Shown here: piece by piece, positions 49,901 through 61,600 of the stretch
How the letters are laid out: every line of letters begins with the position of its first letter
Position numbering within the stretch: position 1 is the stretch's first letter
NCBI GenBank assembly: GCA_964035545.1
Contig: OZ037767.1
Span: 22,611,128-22,675,127 of the forward strand
Reading direction: 5' to 3'
Length of the DNA: 64,000 bases
Source of the DNA: Bugula neritina
Taxonomy: Eukaryota; Bryozoa; Gymnolaemata; Cheilostomatida; Bugulidae
Made by a program: the position numbers and the translations under genes
Notes under the pieces: generated by a model
Databases searched by the model: none
Told to the model about the DNA's origin: nothing
What the model saw: only the letters and a program-made list of their open reading frames with translations

Positions 49901-52747
49901 CGATGAGGTCATTGTTTGAATCAGGAAGCTCCTAACTTGGTGACTAACCCTAACTAGTAACTAGTTCAACTAAAAGTATGACTCATCGAGAAGCTAGCAG
50001 TAACTCATGCTTACCTACGAAGTGTAAGATCTGATAGGCTGTGAGCCACACTTCTGGAATACCCCCAGCCTCTAGAAGTGACATAGACTTAGGAACTTTC
50101 ATAGCATGCTGGCTGTCTACAGCCACGTACTCTGCATTACCACCTCCTGTAACAATAACTACGTCTTAGTCTGTATTCATTTATGTGCACTAATAAAATA
50201 ACTCACATCTAAAAGATTCAGTATTCAAATTATGGCAAGAACTGAGTCTATGTGTCATGGCTTTCAGTTTAATTTGAAATTTCCTAAATTGAGTTGAAAT
50301 TTACATTGATTTCCATTGAGTTATTGCAAGCAAGGCTTTAATACGCAAACAAGCTACTATCTTGACACATGGAGATGGTTCTAGTATCTGAATCATTGAG
50401 TGGTAATTGAGCAATCACAACCTTGCCATGCAATCAGTTACATATTAAAAGTGTATGTAGATTTCACTTTTTGTAGGCAATACTTCAAATACAGTCTACT
50501 ACAAAAATATTCCTTTGATTAGTTCAAATTTTAAATAATGTACAATTTTCAGAATTATTTCACTGCTAGAGGACCTATATAGTTTTTTATAACAAATATA
50601 GCCCATTAAAATTGAAGCTAACAAGTATAAATTTAAGGCAAGCAACTCAGGATTTAATTTATACTTCTATTTGCTTCAAAATACTTACTTGTTTTTATTA
50701 AATAAACAAAAATGGTCACTTGAATACAAAAAATTACTGGATAAACAGTTGCATGAATTTAATTGACATAACTATGACTTAGTTCTAGTAATATAGGAAA
50801 TGTAGGAGCTGTGGATATCTTACCAACATTTAAAAAGACATTTAGTATTACCAAAAAACATAGAAAAAAGATAATATTTACATAATAAAGTTCACCAATT
50901 GAAATATCGAAAAATTTATTTTTAAATGTGATACATTTTTCAATAAAATAAAAGTTGAAACATTAGGGTGAACTATTTGGGAACACTCAATGAAATAATT
51001 GAAGTTTTGTCATGGAAATTTGAAATGTTTACATTTCAAACTTCATACTAAAATTCTCAACTAGAAAGTCTGAAAATGATTAAATAGTACAATCTAAAAT
51101 CACATTATGAACAGCATGTGGAATGTCTAGAAAGAAGCAATGCTACTGCAGGGTTAGCATATACTAGTAAGCTACTATACCAGGTAGCAAAGCCATAACA
51201 TGGTCTCCTATGTTCCACGTCTTATTGCAAACCTCATGTATCTCCACTACTTTTCCAGCAGCTTCAAGGCCAAGGATTTCCGACTCTCCCTTTATGGGTG
51301 GATACAGACCTTTCCTCTGCACCAAGATAAAAACATACTTATATTGTCAGTATTGCTGACTTGTCTGTGCATGAAAAATAAAAAAATAAAGTTTGCTAAA
51401 AAAAAGTTCAAGTACAAAAGGCAGAGGAAAAGAAATTTGACAAAAATGTGTTCTAGCTTAAACAGAGCCTTAGATTGATGGCCTAAATTTAGAAAAATGC
51501 AAGAAGAACCATAATCTCATTAAACACATATAAGTTATAAGTTCATCAGATATAGCGCTTAATGCGAGACCAATTTCTCAAACTAAAACAAATAAGATGA
51601 CAAAAGTTTAAACATATAAAATGTTACTACTTTAAAATTCAGAAAACAGTCATACTAACTACTCCTGGAAAAGCTACTCACAATGATTAATGCTGACCCT
51701 AAGCTGATACACTGTAACAAATGAGCTCAAAAAATAAATATGCCAAAGAGATATTATGAAGTCATAGTACACTGGAAAGATAACACAAACTAGTAAACAA
51801 ATATATTGAAAAATTACCTGTAAAGTTTCAGCACGATTTATAGCTGAGGAATGAACCTTAATTAGTATTTCACCACTGCGTAGGGTTGGTCGAGGTACTT
51901 CCTTTATTTGCATTTGTTCAGGAAGGCAGCCACTTTCATACTGTACAGCTCTCATGGTAGCCATACCAGCTGCACTAGTCTACATGTATGTGTATACAGA
52001 ATAGGAGTTCCAACTCCACAAGAAGTCTTGAACAACAAGCAAATAGATATAGTGCTACCGATATGAGATATCAATGTGACCTACCACAGAAGTGGAGAAA
52101 ACAAATATTTAATAGAAAAATAAAAGTAAGTTGAAGGTTAGCAGTGTTTTAATTAGATAGAATTTTATTGGCCAAAGATAAGGAGTCCCGATTATAACAA
52201 AATAGTTATAGCTAGCTCTTCTGCTTTATAGTTTTATGTAATTTTCACAAATATTTGTTAAAGCCTAACCACGTGACTTGGATGAATGCAACAACATTTG
52301 CTCTTTCAAAATAGATCAACAAATACCCCAAGCAAGTTTATTGCTAATGTTTTGCATCAAAACCTTTAGGAAATTCATTCAAACCAATCAAATAAAACAT
52401 AATAAGCTGAAGTCATAAATTTCTACTTTTATGATCAGTCAATAGTTTGAAAAATTTGATAGGAAATCACAGTTAAATTGCATATAAAAAGTAAACTTTG
52501 AAACATATTATACAGAATTTGTGGAATTTGAATCTTTGCCAATTATAAATATGATGGTAAGAGCTTGCAGTAGAACTAAGCCAACAAACACACAATGCAA
52601 ACCCAAAATAGAGAGTTGATTTTCAAAGTTCTAGTTTTACAACTGGTGGGCACAGAAAGGGTGGTATTGAAGACTTACCATATGAACTAATGATGTTGAA
52701 GCTAAAGCCAAGGAAATTGACAGTCTAAACGTAGAAACTAAACGCAT
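43977..52747 (-). CDS. TP53I3: TP53I3/PIG3-like quinone oxidoreductase
   Basis: Eight exons (minus): 52679-52747, 51818-51979, 51181-51316, 50015-50146, 46492-46704, 45626-45730, 45188-45279, 43977-44168; phases close for 366 residues. It is a zinc-free medium-chain dehydrogenase/reductase that uses NADPH to reduce quinones. Diagnostic stretches match human PIG3 closely: [31 protein letters not shown], the nucleotide-binding [25 protein letters not shown] and [11 protein letters not shown]. The first exon adds [19 protein letters not shown], an Arg/Ser-rich hydrophobic leader absent from the human 332-residue protein. It could be a mitochondrial presequence or signal. A second in-frame ATG at 51964 would give a leaderless form. 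Its fourth intron (46705-50014) hosts an opposite-strand gene and a MITE. Confidence 0.93.
44790..45000 (+). mobile_element. tRNA-SINE family 1, diverged copy
   Basis: GTCATAGGTTTAAACCCCGG near 44843 corresponds to the B-box arm of the copy at 14727. The block AAAAACCCTCACCACCAGAAG and TTCTCACAGAGGCGGC matches its tail in the same order. It lies in an intron of the TP53I3-like gene, on the opposite strand. Confidence 0.55.
45744..46115. repeat. 15-bp minisatellite (CACTGTACTATACAC) with diverged extension
   Basis: About fourteen near-identical 15-bp units run from about 45755 to 45966. They are followed by related 15-22-bp variants (ACTGCATACTGTACTCTACA) to about 46115. The array starts just 5' (on the minus strand) of the acceptor of the TP53I3 exon at 45626-45730. 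Because the unit is 15 bp, all frames stay open and give spurious repetitive ORFs. Confidence 0.95.
47065..49935 (+). CDS. acidic low-complexity protein of unknown function, nested in a TP53I3 intron
   Basis: Four exons, all in phase 0: 47065-47949, 48289-48399, 49207-49551, 49870-49935, giving 468 residues. I do not recognise the family. Residues 1-295 are strongly Glu/Ser/Thr-rich and probably disordered, ending with [18 protein letters not shown]. Exon 2 encodes a likely helix, [20 protein letters not shown]. Exon 3 is Lys-rich, then carries [20 protein letters not shown]. The last exon gives [20 protein letters not shown] and a stop. No signal peptide, membrane segment or catalytic motif is seen. 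Exon 2 begins in phase directly after a good acceptor, and an inserted MITE separates exons 2 and 3. The last exon is short and could be coincidental. It is probably a cytoplasmic or cytoskeletal scaffold, but that is a guess from composition. Confidence 0.65.
48080..48245 (+). mobile_element. tRNA-SINE family 1, diverged copy
   Basis: GGGGGTTTGAATCTCATCAGG resembles the T-arm/B-box region. The later block AACCTGAAACTCTTGCCATC followed by AGGTTACCACAGAGACTGAGGC matches the tail of the copy at 14727. It ends about 45 bp before exon 2 of the nested gene. Confidence 0.5.
48544..48882 (-). mobile_element. foldback MITE, family 1 copy 2 (inverted)
   Basis: A 339-bp copy of the family-1 MITE, bounded by TTA on both sides, with GCCTAGGGCCACAC ends. 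Its asymmetric interior (CACTTGTCGCTCTGC, CACCTAATTGGCTGGTAG) runs opposite to the other two copies. It sits in the intron between exons 2 and 3 of the nested gene, itself inside a TP53I3 intron. Confidence 0.9.
50147..51180. other. 1-kb TP53I3 intron, nothing recognised
   Basis: AT-rich intron between two confident exons of the quinone oxidoreductase gene. I saw no repeat, RNA gene or in-phase additional exon. Confidence 0.55.
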
Positions 52748-53970
52748 AACGCATTGGAACTATGTGTAATGACCTACAAAGGCAGTAGCTCATTGAGCTG
52801 TTGGCATCACCTTATGCAGCTCACATTGATTGGCAAAAAAGCTACGTTTAAACACAAAAAATAACAATTAGACTAAACATTACGTGAATGTTTCAAATGA
52901 TAACTTAAAATGCAAGTATTTGGTAAAAATATATAAAGTGGTGGAATCATAACCAATTTACAATAACTATCTCTTTTCATTCATATTTGTTATTTGACAT
53001 TTAAATATTTTCGATTATAATCTAAGTCAATCTCCTGCTTAGCACTAGTAGTCATATTATAGTACGGCATAGTCATACCGATACTCATAGTAATAGTCAT
53101 AGTGCCCATAGACTTAGAGTTAGATCATCACCATGGTACGTTTACTATTACTAATACTGATATTACTAATATTGCCATAATAATTTATTAGTATTAGTTG
53201 CAACTCTCATTCTTTGCCTAGTATACTTAATACTTCTACTAAATGTAATGATACTTGATAGTGTTATTATAATTATTGCGATTAATATTCACATGTTCAA
53301 GATTCAACATTTTGTATCTCCAAGCTTTGGAACTGTTGTAGTTGCAACCCGCTCTTTGACAGCAAAGTTCTCAAATAGCTTTCAGAATAGGCAAATTTGA
53401 CTGTTTCTTAGACCAAAAAGTCTAAATGTAAAAACTAAAGCTTTCCAAAGATTACCACCTATCAGGATACAAAACATTGTTTGCCTCTAAGACTCTGGTT
53501 TAGAAAATTAAATCGGAGCCAAAGAAGAGCATAAACACGGAGTTCACAGCCTGCTGGTTTGAGATTTTTGTGGTCCAGAGATTGTACTGGGTTATAGGGA
53601 TCTTTTCCCGTCTGCGAATTTTTGATCCCTGCGGTTGTTTCTGGCTGTGAGTGGTTGGAGGTGTTGAGGGAGTGGGCTCACTTGATAGGCTATATTATTG
53701 TAATCATATTAACCAACTCAACAGTTTACTAAGTGATTGACTAACTCTGTCTGTCTTTGACTAGTAACACTATTTATTTATTTATTTACTTATTAATTCA
53801 TTTAATTGATCAACTCTTGTCTGTCTTTGTCTAGTAACACTATTTATTTATTCATCTATTTATTTACTTCCTAGTCCTTAAAGTTACTATTTACTAAAAA
53901 TTCTCTTTGAAAAAAAAAATAATAAAATTTAACGCTGTCTTTGGTCATTTTTGAAAATAAAAAACAAAGA

Positions 53971-54912
53971 ATGACGAAAACCAAAAGGTCAGAATCAACC
54001 TCAAGTACTAGCTCATCAACAGCTAAATGTACCCAGAGGCAGAGTGCTATACTTAATTCTACTCCGGGACCTACCGTGTCTCAGGCGATGTGTGAAAAAT
54101 GTACTAAAAAAATAGATGATGAAGATGAAGGCACCCTGTCAATTGAGTGTGAAACTTGTCTCAATTGGTTTCATTTAGACTGTACTGATCTTATGAAGCA
54201 AGACCTAAACACCATTACGAAAAAGGGTATTCATTGGTTTTGTGACCAATGTGAAGCTGTGGCATACCCAAATTTTATAACCAGACTTAAAGCCATTGAA
54301 TCCCACATTGAAAAAAGTTACGATCAAGTAATGGGTTCATTTCATAATCGCATGACTGCTGTGGAATCTCAACTAACTAGCTTATTTGAGAATCATGTTT
54401 CCAAAAGTGAGAAAACATTTGCTTCGGTGGTTGCAAAACTGGAAGATTCCACTACAACAATAAATAAGCAACTAAAGAACCAAGAAGTTCAAATTAAATC
54501 TATCAAAACAGAAATTTCTAGTGAAAGCAGAGCTAAAAATATCATAGTTTTTGGAATTTCCGAGGAACACGACACTACTTTAGATGAATCCATAGGTAAA
54601 CTCTCAGAAGTTTTAGATTCATGTAGTCTCAGATTTCACGCATCAAGAGATAATGCCACAAGATTAGGACAAAAAAAAGTTGACAAGATTAGACCCATGA
54701 GACTAACACTAGCTTCAGAAGTTCAAAAATGGGAATTTCTAAAACGCATCAACGCTCAGAAAATAGAAGGAGTCTTTGCTCGTCTTGACTTGAATAAAGA
54801 GGAACAAGAAAAGGATTTTCAACTGAGAAGCGAGCTGAGGGAATTGAGGCAGAAAAATCCAGAAAACAAGTACAAGATAACAAACGGGAAGATAATAAAA
54901 GTAAGACAGTAA
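53971..54912 (+). CDS. LINE ORF1 protein with PHD zinc finger
   Basis: An intact frame of 313 codons from ATG 53971. An upstream TTG extends the frame but is unlikely to be the start. Residues about 42-92 form a PHD finger: CEKC, then CETCLNWFHLDC, then WFCDQC, a Cys4-His-Cys3 pattern. A coiled-coil stretch follows (about 110-185), then a basic C-terminal domain (KNIIVFGISEEHD, then ARLGQKK-like and KPIRP-like blocks) resembling the RNA-binding region of LINE ORF1 proteins. In related elements ORF1p binds the element RNA. The PHD finger may direct it to chromatin, but that is inference. Confidence 0.85.
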   Translation: MTKTKRSESTSSTSSSTAKCTQRQSAILNSTPGPTVSQAMCEKCTKKIDDEDEGTLSIECETCLNWFHLDCTDLMKQDLNTITKKGIHWFCDQCEAVAYPNFITRLKAIESHIEKSYDQVMGSFHNRMTAVESQLTSLFENHVSKSEKTFASVVAKLEDSTTTINKQLKNQEVQIKSIKTEISSESRAKNIIVFGISEEHDTTLDESIGKLSEVLDSCSLRFHASRDNATRLGQKKVDKIRPMRLTLASEVQKWEFLKRINAQKIEGVFARLDLNKEEQEKDFQLRSELRELRQKNPENKYKITNGKIIKVRQ

Positions 54913-54939
54913 CACATGATAATCGGAGAATATTAACAG

Positions 54940-57661
54940 TAAATGCGAGATCAGTAAGGGGGAAAATATTGGAGATTCAAACCCTCTCCGTTGAATACGA
55001 TATCATTTGTATTACTGAAACACACCTAGATAATGCATTTTTGAATTCTCAATTGTTTTCTCCCAAAGACAAAGTAGTATATAGAAAAGATCGTGATTCG
55101 CACGGAGGTGGTGTATTGATTGCCATAAATGTAGAAATTCCCCATAAGCTAATCAGGTGTGAAACAGAAGCAGAAGCAATCACAGTATGTTTTAGACTGG
55201 ATAGCAAGGAATATTGCAATCTTACTTGCTACTATTGACCCCCTTCTTCACGTGACATGAACTCATTCTTTGAGTACATGAAAAATATTCACACTAAATA
55301 CTCAACAAGTAGAAAACTCAAAACCAGTGATTTTAACCTTCCAGGAATCAATTGGGAAGATACTGGTCTTTCAACTTGTTGGAGGACATACTATACTGAC
55401 TTTCGTAATTTTCTAAATGATAATAATTTGGAACAACTTGTTCATAAATCTACGCACATAGCAGGCAATATATTGGATCTCATCTGTACTGACTTGTCAT
55501 ATAAAGTTCAAAGCACAAATGTAATAACACCGGGTATTAGCGACCATTTCATGATAGAAACGGTCTTGACTGGTAAAGTTGAACGGAAAAAGAAACCATC
55601 TATCCCCCCAACCAAGCTATTTCACAAAATCGAACTCGGCGGGTTTACAACTGGTCTAGATGAGTTGCTTTATACTATTAAAAACAAAGTGATGTTGAAA
55701 TATGATATTAATGTTATATGGAATACATTTAAGACTGAATTACATAGACTTGTTGATTCATATGTCCCAACTAAACAACGTAAGCCTAGAAATCTACATG
55801 AGCCTCTCTGGTTTAATGATGAAGCCAGACGGGCATGTGAGAAACAGCGAAAGTTTTACAACCGCTTTCAAACGTCTGGTGATGCTGATCACTTGGCTAA
55901 ATATAAAGAATTACGTCGCCATAATAAAAAATTATATAAAAACCTAAAAGCATCTTTTCTGGTGAATCGTCTATACCAACCTCTTTCCAGTGGCTACACA
56001 AAACCGTTTTACAAATATGTTAAAGATCTAAAAGGGAATGATAATGAGATTACTTCCATAGAAAACAACGATGGTATCTTGACGTATGATAAAACTAAGA
56101 TATCTAACACTCTGAATGGTTTCTTCTACAGTGTATTTACCACTCCATCACCTCTACCAGAATTACCATCAGTCACTGAGAAAGATAATATAGTGGTAAC
56201 TAAAGAAGGAGTTGTGAACCTGCTGAGACAACTTGTACAAGGTAAAGCTCCTGGAGTAGATGGACTCACAAAGAACTATCTCACAGTAGACTTAGATCGA
56301 ACAGCAGAAATACTGGTGTGTATTTTCAATCATTCACTCAATACAGGAATAGTGCCAGATGACTGGAAGACTACAAATGTAACATCTGTGTTTAAACAGG
56401 GTAACCGCACTCTAGCTTCCAACTATCGTCCAGTATCACTAACGTGCATTTGCTGTAAAATTCTTGAACATGTAGTTCTGCATCATTTAAACACACAATT
56501 GGAAAATTTGATACATGAAAACCAACATGGTTTTCGCCGCAACTTTTCATGTGTTACTCAGCTTGCTACTGTCAACCATGATATATTAAGGCATATAGAT
56601 AAAGGACATTTTGTAGATGCAGTTGTGCTAGATTTTTCTAAAGCCTTTGATGTAATTGACCATCATATTCTTGTAAAGAAATTGATATTGTTAAAAATAA
56701 ATCCCTGCATTATTCGATGGGTTTCATCATTCTTAACTGGACGCTCACAACGAGTGGTCATTGACGGGGTATCTTCGGACTTAGCACCAGTGACTTCCGG
56801 GGTTCCACAAGGAAGTGTGCTGGGTCCAACATTATTCGTTTTGTTTATTAATGACATTGTAAACTGCGTTACACATAGTACAATCAGGCTTTTTGCTGAT
56901 GACACTCTTGTTTATCTACCCATTACTGATCCAAATGATCATCATAAACTACAGGGAGATCTTTCTAGACTTTATAGGTGGGCAAAAGAAAACAATATGA
57001 AGTTCAACTCAAAGAAAAGTAATGTCATCACTTTTGGTAAGAAAACAGAAAATATGGAAAATGTCTTCACTTATAAATTAGGAGAAGATCCCCTGAATAG
57101 AGTTGGAGTTGTAAAATACCTTGGAATATTGCTATCAGCAGATTTGAAATGAAATAAGCATGTCGAAAATATCATATCAAAGGCATACAGAGTACTAGGT
57201 TTAATCAAGCTCACACTAGGAAATGCCCCAGAAAATGTTAAAATTCTTGCGTATAAAACTCTTTGTAGACCTCTCCTAGAATATGCTGCTGAAGTATGGG
57301 ACCCATGCAATAAACATCTAATAACAAAATTAGAAGTTACCCAAAATAGGGCTGTATGGTTCATTAAAAATTTAAAGGGTAGAGAAGTATCGGTAACAGA
57401 TGCCAAAATTGACCTAGGACTAGAAACATTAAGAAAGCGCAGTCACAGAGAATTTCTTTGTTGTGTCGTATTGCTGCAAATAATGATTTATTTCCAACCT
57501 TAAATAACACACTTAAATCTATGAAATCCTCAACCCATAACATGAATACCCGTATTAACACTTTCAATGCTATAGCCTGCGATTCGAGCCTGTACCTGCA
57601 GGGTTTCCTGTTGCGCACTGTCCGGGAGCTCCGTACGGGAGAGATAGTAGCGGATTTCTGA
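54940..57661 (+). pseudogene. LINE ORF2 (endonuclease + reverse transcriptase), broken
   Basis: APE-type endonuclease motifs come first: LTVNARSVRGK, CITETHLD, RKDRDSHGGGVLI, SDFNLPGINWE (normally GDFN), and SDHFMIE. The reverse transcriptase follows with APGVDGLTKNYL, SNYRPVSLT, NQHGFRRN, LDFSKAFDVIDHHIL, GVPQGSVLGPTLF and the catalytic FADDTLVY. A TGA at 55236 interrupts the endonuclease and a TGA at 57150 cuts the region after the polymerase. A frameshift near 57450-57460 moves the last about 65 codons to another frame. Translation resumes cleanly after each, so these are recent lesions. Confidence 0.88.
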
Positions 57662-57740
57662 GCCTGGATAGATCCGAGGGTCCCACAATTACTCTCTTCG
57701 AGAGGTCTTGGGACTTAACCCAATCAAGATCAAGATCAAG

Positions 57741-57870
57741 TACTATTACTATTAGTAATAGAGTATTACTATTACATTAGTATTAGTATTACTATTACTA
57801 TTAGTATTACAGCATGAACATGAATACAATTTCTAATAGTAATACTAATAATACTAATAGTAATACGCAT
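57741..57870. repeat. imperfect (TTACTA)n low-complexity sequence
   Basis: Runs of TACTATTAC, TAGTAATA and related triplets directly follow the LINE 3' end, and similar sequence precedes the LINE at about 53140-53190. The LINE appears to have inserted into this kind of sequence. Confidence 0.8.
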
Positions 57871-58610
57871 AAAAAAATTCCATACACCATATAACTATAA
57901 GTATACTTTGTTATATAATAATAATCATAGTACTATAATTATTATCCTTTATAATTATTATAACAATAGGAGTATAATTATAAAATTGATACTAAAAGTA
58001 AAAGTAAATCAATCAAACTAAAAGTAAAAGTAATTAACTAATTCATTAAATGATTAATGATTAAATCATTTAAATGGTAAACTTAAAATCAATAGAGTAC
58101 AGACAATGACTTTTGATATTCCTAAATTCACTTTTTCCATACACACAATATTTAATAATATATTTGTGATACATTTATTCAGATAATATTTGTATTTATA
58201 AAGGAATTTTACAATAAATAAGTTAAAGTATTAGTATAACTAGCAATTAAAATGCTAGTACTTTTTGAGTTTAGCGTGAAGGTTGCTAGAAACAGCACCA
58301 AGTTAGTAGCCATTGAGTGCAGTAGTTCGGGTCTCGAACATCGAACTCAATAATAATGGTCTATTCCAGCTCAGTGGTCTCGAATTTGGAGTTTGGACAA
58401 CGACGTATTTACAAATTTTACACCCAGTCACCCCTAAACTTGTGCTGTTTCTAGTGAAATTCCCTAGAATGAGCTTAGTGGTCTTGACATTAGTATTAAC
58501 CCATAAAAATAACTGCGTATGCGAACTTTCGATTATAATATGATTCTGTTGTTGAAATACTCTAAAGGTAGCAATTCTTTCCCTTTGAGAGCTAAGGTTA
58601 AAGTTTCAAG
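57871..58610. other. upstream region of the CDK5RAP1-like gene
   Basis: AT-rich, containing a diverged family-2 foldback element (58286-58454). The last about 150 bp before the ATG should contain the CDK5RAP1 promoter; TGCGTATGCGAAC near 58515 is its only CG-rich motif. Nothing else is recognised. Confidence 0.5.
58286..58454. mobile_element. foldback MITE, family 2 copy C (diverged)
   Basis: Inverted ends CTAGAAACAGCACCAAGTT and the reverse complement of CTAGAAACAGCACAAGTTT enclose about 130 bp with GAGTGCAG / CAGTCACCCC blocks as in the copies at 6178 and 63219. The outer 10 bp differ, so this is a sub-family. It ends about 155 bp before the CDK5RAP1 start codon. Confidence 0.65.
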
Positions 58611-61600
58611 ATGGCCGCTTCCATAATGCCACACCTGAGAGTAATGTTAAATTCAAAGCGTTGTACCGCTATTAATTGTATGCCTGGATTGCTGCCCAAT
58701 ACTAAGCGGTTATGCTCGAGTTCTGTGAATGATGTTAAAGAATCTGGTAAAGCAACAAAGCTTTCTCATGGCCCTTCTCTTAAACATTTTCTTGATAAAC
58801 ATAGAAGGTTGGCGGGGAGTCACGGTCAGAATCAGAATCAGAATGACTATGAGAATGAATTTGAAAGTAATTCTAGTTTGAGTCAACAAGTGACCAAAAG
58901 TAAACATATGAACGCTGAACTTGAGCAATCAAGCGTGCATCCGTACATTGCAGAAAATGCTTACGGTGGTCATGGAAGAAAGGGTAAGAACTCAAAATGA
59001 CATCTACTTCTAGTAACATGATCAACATGTTACATGATTGTGATTTAGATTATATTTATGATTTATCATCAGGTGATTATAATTATTCGTTAAGTAATTA
59101 TATTGTAATTAACAGTTGACTAAGAAATTTTTCAATTAATATTTTATGTTGAACAATTGGTAGTAATTCTTGTTTTAGTAAAAAATAATATTGAACATCA
59201 AAATAGCTGTAGTCAAATTGAAATTAAATCTTGTAGGTCATAAGCTCTTGGGTTCTTTTTAATCATACTCCTATTCTTGTGATTACTTATCAATTATTGC
59301 TAATGTTATTACGGTCACCTAGTAGTATTACCTACTTTTAAATAGTTTTTCTCTGGTCACCATATTCTGGACAGCCTTGCCATTAGATTGAGTGAGCTTA
59401 GGCTTTTAGTTTTAGTTTTGTATGCCTAATGATAATTCAACTACTATTACGAAATCTAAAGCTCGTGGTCATTGCTATGCTTTCTGTAAAGCAATGGCTA
59501 GTAGTAATACTAAGCCTAGGGCCACACTGTGCGTATTTTCGCATGCGAAAATTAAAATCACGAGTAGCAAAGGTGTCCACTGTAGCGTCAGTGATGCGTG
59601 ATAAATAAAGCTTTCATTTTTAAATCGCACTGCTTTCAATAAAACGCAATTTACTGGAATATAGCACTAAATAAAGAAATTGGGCTCGCTGAATAGCTAC
59701 CAGCCAATTAGGTGACGACGACAGAGCCGATTCGCACTTGCGTTGAAAATGCAGAGCGACAAGTGCGAAGGTTTTCTCAACGCGCACAGTGGACACCTTT
59801 GCTACTTGTGATTTCAATTTTCGCATGCAAAAATACGCACCGTGTGGCCCTAGGCTTAGTCTAATAGTCATTTTAGTTTTACATAACTAAAAGTAAAATC
59901 ACAACTTTTGCAAGTCAAGTTGTCAAATATATATAAACGAATGCTTTAAATGTAGTTGCTATAATTTTTCTAATCATTTCCATTTTATTTCTACAAAGTA
60001 TGTATATAAATATCACATTCTGAAATATTGTAGTAAATTTTGGGCTATCTATAGTGTTAATAGCTGGTAGATAATCACTTTGAGTTTATGATGATGGCTA
60101 TGTAGTTGACTCACTATGACTAGTAGTTATTCATACGATATGGCGTGATTAGTAGCCAGACAATTATATGCCTTGATAAAGCTATCATTTGTAACCCTCT
60201 AGTAATCATGTAAATAGTTTCCCTGAAGGGGGGTAGAACAATGGCTAAATCTAATAGCTACACCGTCAAGTCTGGGGAATTTCCATCTTCAGATGCATCG
60301 ACTTGCCCCAGAGAATTCTAGAACTTCTGTTTGGATGAATACATGGATGGACAAGGATTGGCTGGCTGGTCCACGGTGTTACTCATAAGCTTAGGCCGGC
60401 CTGTAAATGGGCGTACCATAATATATAAGGAGGTGACTGGCGCCCAGAAAGTTGGAAAGTAGTTAAATACTGTGGCGTTCTTAGTCATTGTGTACTGTTA
60501 TTTTACTACTTGATCATTTACTTTTTGGGTTAATAATAAATGGAGTAGGTTTAACCTTCAAAATAGGCAAACCTACAATACATGTCTACTCACAGAATAC
60601 TCTTGTACCTTTCTTTTGAATAATAACCAGTAAATTAAGTAATAGCATTGGTTCTTCTCAATAACCCACAAAATGGAATTTATATACTCTGAAGTTCCAC
60701 AACAATATATGCTATGTAAGGTTCTACTCACTCGGCAGTCTGTGTTAGAGTCCCCTCATGCAGTCTACTTTTATTCTTCCAATAGCCAATATCTAAGCTG
60801 TACAAGCTGGTTGGAAATCCGAATGCTTGTAGGGCAGTTAGCCAATCACCTCAGATTAGCTTGTAGCTAATCTGATTATAAATACCATAAACTACATTAT
60901 ATTCCAATATAGGCCTATACAAGTGTTGAAAGTTTTAAACTCTCTTTCTGAAATCCATGTTAGGACTGCATCAATTCTTAATTAGCAAGTTTTAATTCCA
61001 GCTAGATTTTTTTTATTTATTTGTATATATTATATAATTTATTAAATTATATATTTAATCAGAATTTTATTTAATTTTGGTTTTGATAATTGTTCTCATG
61101 TATCAAGTTTCAGTCTTGCTTTTTTGGTATTTGTGGTATAATTAACTAGTTTCACAACATACCATATATGGTAAGTGATGACTCACCAGTTTGCTATGTT
61201 GTAGTATATTTTGAGACTTATGGATGCCAAATGAATGTGAATGACACAGAAATTGTTTGGTCTGTACTCAATGCACATGGGTTTGCCAAAACAAAGAACT
61301 TAAAAGAAGTAAGTGATTTCTACTCAAAAAACTTTTGTAGATAATTTAATTGACATTCAGTGCTGCAACACATACAATCAGTAACTAGGCAACCTTTAGT
61401 AGATAGCTTGATACTACTGTTAGAAACACTGAGTTTGTACCATAGCAAATAAAACTTAACAATAAGATTAGAATGTATCAAGCTGTTGGCTTGTCATGAG
61501 CCATGCTAACTCATGTGCCAGCAGACAGAATTTTGTTTATATTCAAATTCATATTGATAATAAGTAACCCATTATTTTATTTTACTAACAAAGCAAATCA

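Larger units (their letters stand above)
53530..57740 (+). mobile_element. non-LTR retrotransposon (LINE, Jockey/CR1-like group), inactive
   Basis: A nearly full-length LINE: a probable 5' UTR from about 53530, ORF1 (53971-54912), ORF2 remnant (about 54940-57661) and a 3' end of short GATCAA repeats (57722-57740), the microsatellite-like tail typical of CR1/L2-type elements. It is inserted in imperfect (TTACTA)n sequence, found on both sides. The 5' boundary is uncertain. ORF2 has two internal stops and a frameshift, so this copy cannot move by itself. It lies between the TP53I3- and CDK5RAP1-like genes. Confidence 0.88.

Noticed and set aside
49870..49935. Last exon of the nested gene as another SINE B-box (TTGTTTGAATC)
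   Set aside because: The short match is not accompanied by an A box or SINE tail, and the frame, acceptor and stop fit an exon. I kept it as an exon with reduced confidence.
48477..59871. Two nearly identical peptides encoded at 48477-48689 (+) and 59620-59871 (-)
   Set aside because: Both fall in copies of the same foldback MITE. The similarity reflects the DNA repeat, and neither frame has gene context.
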